Below are positions 23,093-31,758 of a stretch of DNA of 36,114 nucleotides, one piece after another. Made by a program: the position numbers and the translations under genes. The stretch covers positions 1 through 36,114 of the forward strand of contig NZ_ALPT02000045.1 of NCBI RefSeq assembly GCF_000292245.2. The letters run 5' to 3'. The notes under the pieces are model-generated. The model did no database searches, was not told the origin of the DNA, and saw only the letters and a program-made list of their open reading frames with translations. Numbering within the stretch: position 1 is the first letter of the stretch; every line of letters begins with the position of its first letter. Source of the DNA: Alkalihalobacillus alcalophilus ATCC 27647 = CGMCC 1.3604 (lineage in GTDB: Bacteria > Bacillota > Bacilli > Bacillales > Bacillaceae_D).

Positions 23093-23712
23093 ACTCCGTC
23101 AAGGATTTTAATAAATTTCTCTGCTGTTCCTTTGACATCCTCAGCCCCTACAATTTCACTAATCATACAAACCCTTGTCGCTCCAGCTTCAATTACTTGT
23201 TCAACATTATGAAGTTTGATTCCGCCAATCGCAACAAAAGGAATTTCCACAACCTCCTTCACTTCTTGAATGTATGAAGTCGTAACTGGATCGACGACAT
23301 CCTTTTTACTGTTCGTTGGAAAAATCGGTCCAACGCCAATATAATCAGCTCCACCAGCTTCTGCCTCTCTCGCCTCTTTTAGGGCATGTGTGGAAACCCC
23401 AATCATTTTATCTGGCCCAACAAGCTTTCGTACTTCTGCAAGTGGCATATCATCTTGCCCAATATGAACTCCATCCGCATCTACCGCTAAGGCAATATCA
23501 ATATAATCATTCACAATAAATGTCACATGATGTTTTTTCGTCAATTCACGTAATTTCTTTGCTTTTTCGAATACAACTTTTCTTGAACTCTCTTTATCCC
23601 TTAACTGGATGATATCCACCCCACCTAGAATAGCCTTTTCCATTACTTCGATTAAGTCTCTTCCTGTGTGAAATTCTTCTCCAGTAATCGCATATAAACG
23701 AAAGTCTTTCAT
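23089..23712 (-). CDS. thiE: Thiamine-phosphate synthase ThiE
   Basis: 207-aa TIM barrel, first gene of the operon. It carries ThiE hallmarks: IIQLRDKES, FIVNDYIDIALAVDADGVHIGQDDMP, IGVSTHAL, DYIGVGPIFPTNSKKD and VAIGGI. These are retained in full, unlike in the related tautomerase TenI, which lacks the QLRDK and GQDD residues. It therefore most likely joins HMP-PP and thiazole phosphate to give thiamine phosphate. The start ATG 23712 is preceded by GGAGTG. The TPP riboswitch lies upstream. Confidence 0.9.
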   Translation of the reverse strand: MKDFRLYAITGEEFHTGRDLIEVMEKAILGGVDIIQLRDKESSRKVVFEKAKKLRELTKKHHVTFIVNDYIDIALAVDADGVHIGQDDMPLAEVRKLVGPDKMIGVSTHALKEAREAEAGGADYIGVGPIFPTNSKKDVVDPVTTSYIQEVKEVVEIPFVAIGGIKLHNVEQVIEAGATRVCMISEIVGAEDVKGTAEKFIKILDGV

Positions 23713-23742
23713 GTTTTATCACTCCTACGTTTTTAACAAATA

Positions 23743-23781
23743 TAAAAAACCACACTTCATTCAATAGGAAAGAAGCGCGGT
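23743..23781 (-). terminator. Riboswitch expression-platform terminator
   Basis: 10-bp stem with two G-U pairs (23772-23781 and 23749-23758), directly followed on the minus strand by TTTTTTAT. It lies between the TPP aptamer and thiE, so ligand binding should cause premature termination. Confidence 0.8.
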
Positions 23782-23804
23782 TACTCAGACAAAATCATAA
23801 CAAG

Positions 23805-23898
23805 CATCAACTTCCCTACGCTGGTATGATCCAGATCAGGTTAAAAGGGTAAAAGGAACCACCTTTTTCTCAGCTTATTCAAGATAAGCACCCCTAGT
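23805..23898 (-). promoter_or_regulatory. TPP riboswitch (THI box)
   Basis: The minus strand begins AGGGGTGC (P1 side) and includes GCTGAGA followed by AAAAGG, then ACCC, AACCTGATCTGGATCATACC (the highly conserved J3/P4-P5 thi-box core) and GCGTAGGGAAG closing P1. All elements of the aptamer are in order. It senses thiamine pyrophosphate and controls thiE-thiS-thiG-thiO-thiD through the adjoining terminator. Confidence 0.95.
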
Positions 23899-23966
23899 TT
23901 TCTCGTAAAATATAAAATTATTTATCCTTCATTATGACAGATGCCCAGTAAAAATCAAGTGAAAGA

Positions 23967-25076
23967 CTATTCAATACTTGCTGATATCTCAAGATCATCC
24001 AAGCGTAGAATTTGTTCGAATTGTGTACCAATGAGCAAAAAGTTTTCATCTGGTGACAATTGAAATGGGACATTTTCCTGCCATTCCACTAAAAACTTGT
24101 CTTCACCGGTTTCAAGCGATAATTGTCTTAACTCAAACCGTTGATTATAGCTATAATAATCACTACTATATTTAGGCTTGAAATAATAAAAAAAGTTCGT
24201 CTCTTTCCCATAATCAAAAAACGGAATCCACCACTGATTTGAATGGGTACTCAAAATAGGTATTTCTAAATCCATTATATGCATGGAATCCTGATAAAAG
24301 GAATACACCGAATTCTCCTCATAAATCGTCTCTGCGTCAATGTGCAAAGACAGCGAATTTCCTAAATATTGATACTCAATCAAATCTTGATTCGTATATT
24401 CTTCTTTATTTTCTTTAATCGAATAACGATATAATGGAGCAACCACATTCATATCGTCTGTTCCCCTTTTTATATAAGCTAACTGAGCATCAGGTAACCA
24501 TTGAACATACGCTTCTTCAATTGTGATTGGCAACAATTCATTTGTCCAAATATCTAGATAATAGGATTCATGTTGCCAGTCCGGCAAAAAAGCAGTCACG
24601 ATGACTTCGTTTTGATTATCTGGATGGAAATAAACATTGTATTGTTCACCAAATCCCTCTAACTTCATTAACAATTCTCCAGACCGTTCTAAAAATAAAA
24701 GATCAGCCGATTGATTCTCTTGATTAAACTCTTGAATGGCGATAATTGACTGATTTGAATTTATATGAACATCATGAACGATGTGTGGAGTTTCATAAAA
24801 GATGTCCTTCTCACTACTAAATAGATGATATTGACTCATTATGGATCTACCCTCAAATTCTTCCATGATTAAAATTGTTTTTGAATCAAGCCAACCTATG
24901 ACATAATAAAAAGGATAACTAGATTGATAAGGAATGATGACAGACCCTTCCCAATGACGATCTGTCACTTGCTGTTTTTCTCTCAGTTCGTTATAAGCTT
25001 CAGGTAATGGTTGACTATGATAAATCGTACAACCTGATAATAAGACTAAAAGAAGAAATGTCTTGATAAACTTCAA
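23967..25076 (-). CDS. yqgU: YqgU-like lipoprotein
   Basis: 369 aa from a TTG start at 25076, with AAGGTGATG just upstream. A short signal peptide has lipobox LSGC (Cys16), so it is lipid-anchored outside the membrane. The body contains repeated strand-turn units with Trp, Tyr and Asp-rich turns (FYYVIGWLDSKTILIMEEF, YNVYFHPDNQNEVIVTAFLPDW, VQWLPDAQLAYIKRG, FQLSPDENFLLIGTQ). These resemble a beta-propeller (TolB/WD-like) fold, as in B. subtilis YqgU. The function is unknown. It lies between the thi operon and aspA, in a region sharing several genes with the B. subtilis yqg cluster. Confidence 0.75.
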   Translation of the reverse strand: MKFIKTFLLLVLLSGCTIYHSQPLPEAYNELREKQQVTDRHWEGSVIIPYQSSYPFYYVIGWLDSKTILIMEEFEGRSIMSQYHLFSSEKDIFYETPHIVHDVHINSNQSIIAIQEFNQENQSADLLFLERSGELLMKLEGFGEQYNVYFHPDNQNEVIVTAFLPDWQHESYYLDIWTNELLPITIEEAYVQWLPDAQLAYIKRGTDDMNVVAPLYRYSIKENKEEYTNQDLIEYQYLGNSLSLHIDAETIYEENSVYSFYQDSMHIMDLEIPILSTHSNQWWIPFFDYGKETNFFYYFKPKYSSDYYSYNQRFELRQLSLETGEDKFLVEWQENVPFQLSPDENFLLIGTQFEQILRLDDLEISASIE

Positions 25077-25298
25077 TTGACATCACCTTCGTTCCATTTC
25101 ATTGAACCTATTATCCTACGTTCATATAGACTATACAATTGATAAGACTAAATGATTAGTTAAATTTTATAATTGACTAATTTTGGGTATTTTTGTAAGC
25201 CGAATATCTAATATATGTCCCGTTTGAATACAATGAATTATTTTTAGACAGTTTTTTAAAAGAGTGTAATGAGAAGAACAGGTTTTGAAAACACAAAA

Positions 25299-25353
25299 AG
25301 GACTAAAAAGGACTATCCACATAAGGTCTTTTGACGACTTTATGGGACAGTCC
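25299..25353 (-). terminator. Intrinsic terminator of aspA
   Basis: Long stem with GGACTGTCC...ATAAAGTC paired to GACCTTAT...GGATAGTCC (25310-25328 and 25333-25353), followed by TTTTTAGTCCTTTTTG on the minus strand. It lies about 20 nt after the aspA stop codon. The rest of 25077-25300 holds no evident gene and probably contains the yqgU promoter. Confidence 0.8.
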
Positions 25354-25371
25354 CATCTTTATGGAGCGATA

Positions 25372-26787
25372 TTACCCGTAAATAAAACGTGCTCCTGCAA
25401 TTCCAGGATTGGTCATTTCTTTCGGATCCAAAATTTCATTTAATTCTTCTTCCGATAAAATGCCGCGTTCTAAACAAATTTCACGAACAGAGCGACCCGT
25501 TTCAATCGCTTCTTTTGCCACTCGTGAAGCGACTTCATAACCAACATGAGGATTAATCGCTGTGATAATCCCTACACTGTGCTCAACCATTTCACGGCAA
25601 TGTTCGATATTAGCGGTAATGCCGTCAATCGCAAATTTACGGAAAACGTCCATTCCGTTTTGAAGAATCGTAAATGATTGTAATAAGTTAAAGACAAGAA
25701 CTGGCTCCATCACGTTTAGCTCAAGCTGTCCTGCTTCGGAAGCAAGGCTAATCGTATGGTCATTTCCGATCACTTGGAAAGAAATTTGATTAATTACTTC
25801 ACACATAACAGGATTCACTTTTCCTGGCATAATAGAAGATCCAGGTTGTCTAGCTGGTAAGTTAATCTCATTTAACCCTGTGCGTGGACCAGAGCTCATG
25901 AGACGCAAGTCATTTGCTATTTTCGATAAGTTAATCGCCATAATTTTCAACGCACTTGATAGCTCTGTATAAGCATCTGTATTTTGAGTAGCATCCACTA
26001 AATCTTCTGCTGTCTTTAATGGAAACCCAGTAATTTCGGCAAGATATTTAGAGACCTTTTCAATATACTCCGGTTTCGCATTTAAACCTGTTCCAACAGC
26101 AGTCGCCCCCATATTAATATCATACAAGTGGCCAACAGAACGCTCAATACGTTTCAAGTCACGTGTAAGAACGCGACGATAAGCGCCGAACTCTTGTCCA
26201 AGACGAATTGGAACGGCATCCTGTAAATGCGTTCTTCCCATTTTTAACACATCGTCAAATTCTTCTTCTTTCTTTTTCACTGCTTCAATTAACTCATTTA
26301 AAGTTTGAATTAAGCCTTTTGATAAATTTAAGCATGCGATATGAATCGCGGTTGGAAAAGCATCATTTGTTGATTGAGCCATATTAACATGTGTATTTGG
26401 GCTTACTTTCATATACTCGCCTTTTTTTCCACCTAATTCTTCAATTGCACGGTTAGCAATCACTTCATTAGCATTCATATTAAAAGAAGTTCCGGCTCCC
26501 CCTTGGATAGAATCAACGATAAAATGCTCGGAAAGTTTTCCTTCGATTACTTCTTCTGCTGCTAAAATGACCGCACCTGCAATTTTTTTCTGCAAAACTC
26601 CTACATCACGATTAGCCATCGCCGCTGCTTTTTTTACGTATCCGAAAGCTTTAATTAGTTCCTCATGTGGCGGGTATCCAGTGATAGGAAAATTATCACG
26701 AGCTCGCATCGTTTGGATTCCATAATAGGCATCCTTTGGAACTTCCTTTTCTCCAAGTAAATCACGTTCAATTCGATATTCTGTCAT
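25372..26787 (-). CDS. aspA: Aspartate ammonia-lyase (aspartase) AspA
   Basis: 471 aa; ATG 26787 follows GAAGGAGA. Features separating it from FumC are the start YRIERDLLGEKEVPKDAYYGIQTMRA and IQGGAGTSFNMNANEVIANRA. It also carries KVSPNTHVNMAQSTNDAFPTA, KMGRTHLQDAVPIRLGQE and the superfamily loop GSSIMPGKVNPVMCEV. It deaminates aspartate reversibly to fumarate and ammonia in the cytoplasm; the fumarate can enter the TCA cycle through FumC. It is monocistronic here, with its own terminator. In B. subtilis the aspartase gene is ansB, with an asparaginase gene; no asparaginase gene is adjacent here. Confidence 0.93.
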   Translation of the reverse strand: MTEYRIERDLLGEKEVPKDAYYGIQTMRARDNFPITGYPPHEELIKAFGYVKKAAAMANRDVGVLQKKIAGAVILAAEEVIEGKLSEHFIVDSIQGGAGTSFNMNANEVIANRAIEELGGKKGEYMKVSPNTHVNMAQSTNDAFPTAIHIACLNLSKGLIQTLNELIEAVKKKEEEFDDVLKMGRTHLQDAVPIRLGQEFGAYRRVLTRDLKRIERSVGHLYDINMGATAVGTGLNAKPEYIEKVSKYLAEITGFPLKTAEDLVDATQNTDAYTELSSALKIMAINLSKIANDLRLMSSGPRTGLNEINLPARQPGSSIMPGKVNPVMCEVINQISFQVIGNDHTISLASEAGQLELNVMEPVLVFNLLQSFTILQNGMDVFRKFAIDGITANIEHCREMVEHSVGIITAINPHVGYEVASRVAKEAIETGRSVREICLERGILSEEELNEILDPKEMTNPGIAGARFIYG

Positions 26788-26866
26788 TCGATTTCTTCTC
26801 CTTCATCAGGCTAAATTTCTTTCTATTTGATTTTGCTCGTACCCTTTTATAGATTGTCCTTTTATA

Positions 26867-27856
26867 TTATACAGTATGTTTATTTAGAGGGGATGGTGAA
26901 GATATTTTCGCAAGCCACGCCGCCCCGATCACTCCTGCATCATTACCAAGTGTCGCAATTTCAATCTCCGCACCTTCTGCCACACGCGGCAGGGCAAATC
27001 GATTAAATTGTGTTGTTAACGGTGTTAATAAACCGTCCCCAGCTTTAGAAACGCCGCCACCGATCACAATTTTTTTCGGGTTAATTGAATTAGCTAAGTT
27101 CGCCACCACTAAACCTAAATGAAAGGAAACCTTCTCAACAATTTCAGCCGCAAAAGAATCGCCAGCCTCCGCTGCTTCAAATACATCCTTTGCTGTTACT
27201 TCACCGTCACTTACTAAAATTGATTGTAATTTACTTTCAGGATGTTGGACCAAGCCAGTCTCAGCAAGCCTCGCAATTCCAGTCGCAGATGCAATGGTCT
27301 CAATGCAGCCCGTTTTCCCACAATTACAAGAGACGCCGCCATCAGCTATCGCGGTAATATGACCAATTTCTCCAGCCATTCCATTCACACCGTGCACGAT
27401 CTTCCCGTTTGAGATAATTCCTCCGCCAACACCTGTACCCAGTGTCACACAAAGTAAATCAGATGCACCATCTCCTGCCCCTTTCCACATTTCACCCAAA
27501 GCGGCCACATTGGCATCATTATCAACTGTTACCCGAAGACCAGTTTCTTTTTCCAGTATTTCCTTCAATGGAAAGTCAGTCCATCCAATGTTAACTGCTT
27601 TATAAATAAAGCCTGTTTCCATTTCAATAAAACCTGGAGCTCCTAATCCAATTGCAGATAACTTTTGCTCACTTTCCCCTAATTGATCAAGATTAAGTCG
27701 GATCGCTGCGGCAATATCTTTTGGAATTTGGATCCCTTGCTCCTCAGTATTTGTTGGAATTTCCCATTTCGCAGCAATTTCCCCGTTTTCAGTAACAAAA
27801 GCCATTTTTATCGTTGTTCCTCCAACATCAACACCAACATACCACTTATTTGTCAT
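26867..27856 (-). CDS. glcK: ROK-family glucokinase GlcK
   Basis: 329 aa; ATG 27856 follows GGTGGAG. N-terminal ATP site VGVDVGGTTIKMAFV (about residues 7-21), then NDANVAALGEMWKGAG with the catalytic Asp, LCVTLGTGVGGGII, the ROK signature segment GEIGHI with zinc-binding residues, CNCGKTGCIETIAS and VIGGGVSKAG. It phosphorylates glucose with ATP in the cytoplasm. It is preceded by yqgQ with 13 nt between them, the same order as in B. subtilis (gluP, yqgQ, glcK). Confidence 0.93.
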   Translation of the reverse strand: MTNKWYVGVDVGGTTIKMAFVTENGEIAAKWEIPTNTEEQGIQIPKDIAAAIRLNLDQLGESEQKLSAIGLGAPGFIEMETGFIYKAVNIGWTDFPLKEILEKETGLRVTVDNDANVAALGEMWKGAGDGASDLLCVTLGTGVGGGIISNGKIVHGVNGMAGEIGHITAIADGGVSCNCGKTGCIETIASATGIARLAETGLVQHPESKLQSILVSDGEVTAKDVFEAAEAGDSFAAEIVEKVSFHLGLVVANLANSINPKKIVIGGGVSKAGDGLLTPLTTQFNRFALPRVAEGAEIEIATLGNDAGVIGAAWLAKISSPSPLNKHTV

Positions 27857-27869
27857 GCTACTCCACCTT

Positions 27870-28073
27870 CTACAATTTTGTTTCTTTTACTTGACTGAGC
27901 TCTTTTCTTAAAATGAGCAATGCTTGTTGAAATGTTTGTGTATCAATCATACCCCAATTATGTAGTTCATGCACTTCTTTTTCCATAAGTTGAAGGTCCA
28001 TTTTTCGGTCGCGAGTATAAATAAAAATGCCAAACTTTTTTAAAAGCTGCAAGAGATCATAAAACGTTTTCAT
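27870..28073 (-). CDS. yqgQ: YqgQ family small protein, 67 aa
   Basis: Start ATG 28073 is chosen because GAGGTGAG lies upstream; the in-frame GTG at 28082 is inside that site. The product is a small helical protein beginning MKTFYDLLQLLKKFGIFIYTRDR, with LMEKEVHELHNWGMID and QALLILRKEL, matching the DUF910/YqgQ family. That family forms a three-helix bundle suggested to bind nucleic acid. It is co-transcribed with glcK. The function is unknown. Confidence 0.85.
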   Translation of the reverse strand: MKTFYDLLQLLKKFGIFIYTRDRKMDLQLMEKEVHELHNWGMIDTQTFQQALLILRKELSQVKETKL

Positions 28074-28165
28074 ACTGCTCACCTCAAAGTCATTATAACA
28101 GCCTAGCCTTAGAACGGAAAGGATTCTACCAAAATTAGAATTATTAAAATACTACAACAGCTATT

Positions 28166-28678
28166 TTAAAAAATTTTAATAACTGTGATAATGAATAGCC
28201 AGATACAAGGGAAATAGACAGCATACGGAAACTGCCAAAATTTTTGCCTGAGCTGCCATTGAATAAAAATCCCAATAAACAAAGCAATCCCAAAAACCAC
28301 ACTAGCAAAAATCGTAAAGAACGCTCGAAAATCAAAGATTCCCCATTCAAAGCCCATAAAGAAGAAAAGGAAAAACAATAAATTTAAAACAACCTTCTCT
28401 TGAACAAAAAAGAAACCGAAGCTTGGATGAAACCTCGTACAAGCTGCCCAAATAAACAGAAAAGCGAGCACACAAATGATAAATTCAATAAACCAAAACC
28501 CAATTAGAAAAGAAGGGAAAAGTAATCCAACAATCATTCCGATAAAACAAACTACTAGAAATGCAAATGTAAATAAACCATAGAGGAAAAAAGAAGGTGG
28601 ATGTTTACCTGCTGCTAATAAACCACCAATCGTCACTCCTAATATAAACACAAAGAAAAGGACTGAAAATGCAATCAT
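28166..28678 (-). CDS. Polytopic membrane protein of unknown function, 170 aa
   Basis: Start ATG 28678 is chosen because GGGAGG lies 9-10 nt upstream; the frame extends to 28813 but that part lacks a site and is less hydrophobic. Almost the whole protein is hydrophobic, with about six predicted membrane helices (residues about 1-22, 30-53, 55-80, 93-112, 116-140 and 150-168) and many Phe residues. It has no charged catalytic pattern, signal peptide or recognised family. It is divergent from yueI and upstream of yqgQ on the same strand (92 nt apart). It may be a small transporter or integral scaffold; I cannot say more. Confidence 0.6.
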   Translation of the reverse strand: MIAFSVLFFVFILGVTIGGLLAAGKHPPSFFLYGLFTFAFLVVCFIGMIVGLLFPSFLIGFWFIEFIICVLAFLFIWAACTRFHPSFGFFFVQEKVVLNLLFFLFFFMGFEWGIFDFRAFFTIFASVVFGIALFIGIFIQWQLRQKFWQFPYAVYFPCIWLFIITVIKIF

Positions 28679-28835
28679 AAAAAGTGCCTCCCTTTTTCTA
28701 CAATTCTTGTTCGCACGTTTAAGCCCAATTTCACCTGACAGACACATAAGAAAATTCTTCTTATGATATGATATGTATAGATAAGCAAAAAAGGACAAGA
28801 AAAGCGGAATCATTGAATTTAGGAGGAAGATTCTT

Positions 28836-29237
28836 ATGAATGAAAAAGTGCAAGAAAAAATGGATTATGCGTTGCGTGGTACCCCTCAAGTAAAATTAGA
28901 GGAGCGAAACCTCTTTTTAACAACGATAGCCGAACGAATTTTTTTCGCGTTAACATTAACTCAAGTACAAAGAAACGGATTATACGATGAAATTATTCAG
29001 ACGATGGAAAAAGAAAAAGATTTGCAACTGTTTATAAACGGTCACCTCCCATACTCTACTTATTCTAAATACGTCAAAATTGCCAATTCAAAAGGCATTC
29101 GTTTTACGATTACAACCCCCAACTACCCAACTCCATTCGGACTCGTTCTTGCTACCGAACGAAGAGCCATTGACTTAGAGCAGATTTTTATTGAAGATGA
29201 ATGGTACGAACGCGACATGGAAGAGCACCGTAGTTAA
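28836..29237 (+). CDS. yueI: YueI family (DUF1694) protein
   Basis: 133 aa; ATG 28836 follows AGGAGGA. Conserved pattern of the family: LRGTPQVKLEERNLFLTTIAERIFFALTLTQV, LQLFINGHLPYSTYSKYVKIANSKGIRFTI, and PFGLVLATERRAID. It is cytoplasmic, with an alpha/beta fold. The function is unknown; it is widespread in Firmicutes. It is monocistronic, with a terminator overlapping its stop codon. Confidence 0.85.
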   Translation: MNEKVQEKMDYALRGTPQVKLEERNLFLTTIAERIFFALTLTQVQRNGLYDEIIQTMEKEKDLQLFINGHLPYSTYSKYVKIANSKGIRFTITTPNYPTPFGLVLATERRAIDLEQIFIEDEWYERDMEEHRS

Positions 29238-29254
29238 ATTACGGTGCTTTTTTC
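29224..29254 (+). terminator. Intrinsic terminator of yueI overlapping the stop codon
   Basis: 9-bp stem AGCACCGTA/TACGGTGCT (29224-29232 and 29240-29248), then a T run. The yueI stop TAA (29235-29237) is in the loop. Confidence 0.85.
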
Positions 29255-29321
29255 ACATCATCCCTGACCAAGTTGCTTTGGACGGCCGGCACTGCTCCTT
29301 GTCATTCTCATTCGTCCTAAC

Positions 29322-30773
29322 CTACCTATCAGGATCATTCGGATGAATGGCTGTCGGTCGTCGATTTTTCAGTGGCATTGGGGCTCGTAAAACAACATCT
29401 CGTAGGGCACGTGCATTAAATGGGATAAATGGCCAAAAATACGGTGTCTCAAATTTCTCAATTCGAACGAGCATGATGATCCATAAGGTCGTTCCGAATA
29501 AAAATCCACCTAAACCAAATAGAGCAGTTAACACTAAGAGAGCCACTCGAATGGAGCGATTTGCCAAGCTTAATTCATAACTTGGGGTCGCAAATGAACC
29601 AACGACCGCGACCGCTAAATACAGAACGACTTCAGGAGAAAACAAACCAACTTCAATCGCGACTTCGCCAATTAATAAGGCCGCAACGAGTCCTAAAGCC
29701 GTTGCTAACGCATTAGGCGTATGAATTGAGGCCATCCTCAGCATTTCAATCCCAATTTCCGCCACCAAAAACTGAGCAAATAATGGAACAGTCCCATCTT
29801 CCTGGGCACCTACAAAAGCCAGAGTTCCTGGTACAAATTGACTATTATCAGCGAGTAAAAACCATAATGGCATTAAAAAAATCGAAGCCCAAACAGCGAC
29901 AAATCGAACTAAACGAAGCCCCGCCCCGATAATCGGCTTTTGTCTATATTCCTCTGCATGTTGCAAGTGATGCCAAAAAGTGGTCGGTGCCACCATCGCA
30001 CTCGGAGAACCATCAACGAGGATGACGACATGACCTTCAAAAAGCTGAGTTGCTGCGACATCTGGCCTTTCCGTATAACGGACGAGTGGATACGGCTGAT
30101 AATGATGGCCAAAGACAAATTCTTCAATCGTTTTATCGGCCATTGGCAACCCATCTGTATCAATTTTTTCTAAAGAATCTTTAATATTCTCAATCATTTC
30201 CTGATCAGCAATATCACCTATATAACAGAGGGTAATATCGGTTTTCGAACGACGCCCGACTTGGACATACTCAACGCGAAAAGTCCGGTCTCTAATTCTC
30301 CGCCGAATAAGAGCCGCATTCATGACTAGCGTTTCGACAAAGCCATCCTTTGAGCCACGAATGACCTGCTCGGTATCTGGCTCTTCAGGACCACGAACAG
30401 GATATTCTCTCGTATCAATGATAATAACTTCAGAAATTCCTTCGACAAGTAAAGCGGTCGGACCAGCTAAGACTTGGTCAACGACATTATCCAAATCATT
30501 TTCCGTATCAATTTCAATATAAGGAATCCGACTTTGAATCAAAGCTTTTAACGGATCGAGCTTGATTTCCTTATCAGTCGTTCTCGATAATTCCTCTTGA
30601 ATTTCTGTTAAAGCCGTGTCTTTGGCAAACCCATCGACAACAAAAAAGGCCATGTGGCGATCTGCATGTTTCATCTCTAAGCAGATCGTGTCCATACTTT
30701 CTTCAACACCAAGCTGTTTTTTTAAGTACTCTAAATTCTCCGTATAACTCGTTGAAACTTTTCTCTTCACCAC
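29322..30773 (-). CDS. spoVAF: SpoVAF-like GerA-family spore membrane protein (orphan A subunit)
   Basis: 483 aa from GTG 30773, behind GAGGAGGG. The soluble N-terminal half contains EVIIIDTREYPVRGPEEPDTEQVIRGSKDGFVETLVMNAALIRRRIRD and TERPDVAATQLFEGHVVILVDGSP. The membrane half contains HHLQHAEEYRQ, FLVAEIGIEMLRMASIHTPNALATALGL and VVGSFATPSYELSLANR. These details (HLQHAEEYRQ, LRM..IHTP) fit SpoVAF better than nutrient-receptor A subunits. There are no B or C genes beside it, also as for SpoVAF, which assists ion release early in germination. In B. subtilis spoVAF is in the spoVA operon; here it stands alone. A clear sigma-G promoter was not found. Confidence 0.8.
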   Translation of the reverse strand: MVKRKVSTSYTENLEYLKKQLGVEESMDTICLEMKHADRHMAFFVVDGFAKDTALTEIQEELSRTTDKEIKLDPLKALIQSRIPYIEIDTENDLDNVVDQVLAGPTALLVEGISEVIIIDTREYPVRGPEEPDTEQVIRGSKDGFVETLVMNAALIRRRIRDRTFRVEYVQVGRRSKTDITLCYIGDIADQEMIENIKDSLEKIDTDGLPMADKTIEEFVFGHHYQPYPLVRYTERPDVAATQLFEGHVVILVDGSPSAMVAPTTFWHHLQHAEEYRQKPIIGAGLRLVRFVAVWASIFLMPLWFLLADNSQFVPGTLAFVGAQEDGTVPLFAQFLVAEIGIEMLRMASIHTPNALATALGLVAALLIGEVAIEVGLFSPEVVLYLAVAVVGSFATPSYELSLANRSIRVALLVLTALFGLGGFLFGTTLWIIMLVRIEKFETPYFWPFIPFNARALRDVVLRAPMPLKNRRPTAIHPNDPDR

Positions 30774-30881
30774 ATTATTCCCTCCTCTTATTCACTTACA
30801 GGCTTCACGAGCCACGTTAAGGTATAATCCAAGACAAGCGAACATATAAATGTGGCAACACGCCATGAAATGGAGGACTCC

Positions 30882-31757
30882 ATGAAACGTATTGCCACAA
30901 TTCCTATCGTCCTTTTTCTCTCTCTTAGCATGAGCCTTTTTCTCATATTTTATTTTCAAGACCCTAAACCGAAAGAAACGCTCACGTATTTTCCGCCTGA
31001 TCCGAATACGAGATACATTGAAACAAGAACAGAATTAGATTTATCCTCTGTTAAAAATGAAAAGGAATATGTGTTAACATGGGAAACTCACTCAATGCTT
31101 GACCAAAAGAGCTATTTAAGACAAGATGTCTCTTTATTATTTGAGGATGGATTTTTGAAGGATATTTTATCAACTTGGAAAGAGAATACCGAAGCCATTT
31201 TGCAAACAAAAGAGATAACTGGAGAAGAGAGCGGACAATATCAAGCGATTACTTTCCATTACGCTGAGCTTCATCAAGGAAATGATTTGATCAAAAGTGC
31301 TCAAGCTCTTAGTCACGATGAATTATATGTGATTGATTCTCCCCTTAGTAAAATTTATGCCTTTAAGGAGCCACAAACATTAGAAGAAAAGGAAAGTAAA
31401 CGAACAATCGATTATATCATTACACAAAAACAACATTATGATCGGCAAGAACTCCTAAAGTATTTTAACCTTAACCCGGAAAATTATATTGCTATCCCGT
31501 TAACAGATCTCTCCCTTTATTTAGAGGATGGATTTCCTGGCATCCCGAAAGAAAAAACCACCGATTTTCTCGGCGGTTTGTGGGAAGGGTTATATAAAGA
31601 ATACGTATTAAACATTCAAAAGCCTGATGGCACGGAAATCAGTGCGCTTGGAAGCACAGTTCCTCACCTCCTCTTTCCGAAAGAGGCAGGTGAAGTATAT
31701 ATTACCTTTCGTACAAGAGAAGGCGACCCAATTTTACTAAAACAAATGATAAACTAA
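30882..31757 (+). CDS. Membrane-anchored or secreted hypothetical protein, 291 aa
   Basis: Start ATG 30882 is chosen for GGAGG at 30872-30876; the frame reaches back to GTG 30852 without a site. One N-terminal hydrophobic helix (about residues 6-23, PIVLFLSLSMSLFLIFYF) acts as anchor or signal. A soluble extracytoplasmic domain follows, with mixed strands (YVLTWETHSMLDQKSYLRQDVSLLFEDGFLKDILSTW), LSHDELYVIDSPLSKIYAF, and a C-terminal GEVYITFRTREGDPILL. It has no cysteines and no recognised family. It is divergent from the spoVAF-like gene with a 108-bp shared upstream region containing TATAAT (30823-30828), and convergent with gluP, leaving 1 nt between stop codons. Confidence 0.65.
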   Translation: MKRIATIPIVLFLSLSMSLFLIFYFQDPKPKETLTYFPPDPNTRYIETRTELDLSSVKNEKEYVLTWETHSMLDQKSYLRQDVSLLFEDGFLKDILSTWKENTEAILQTKEITGEESGQYQAITFHYAELHQGNDLIKSAQALSHDELYVIDSPLSKIYAFKEPQTLEEKESKRTIDYIITQKQHYDRQELLKYFNLNPENYIAIPLTDLSLYLEDGFPGIPKEKTTDFLGGLWEGLYKEYVLNIQKPDGTEISALGSTVPHLLFPKEAGEVYITFRTREGDPILLKQMIN

Positions 31758-31758
31758 A

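Noticed and set aside
30823..30828. TATAAT as a -10 element for the gene at 30882 or the divergent spoVAF-like gene
   Set aside because: No acceptable -35 element is found at 16-18 nt on either strand, so a promoter is not called.
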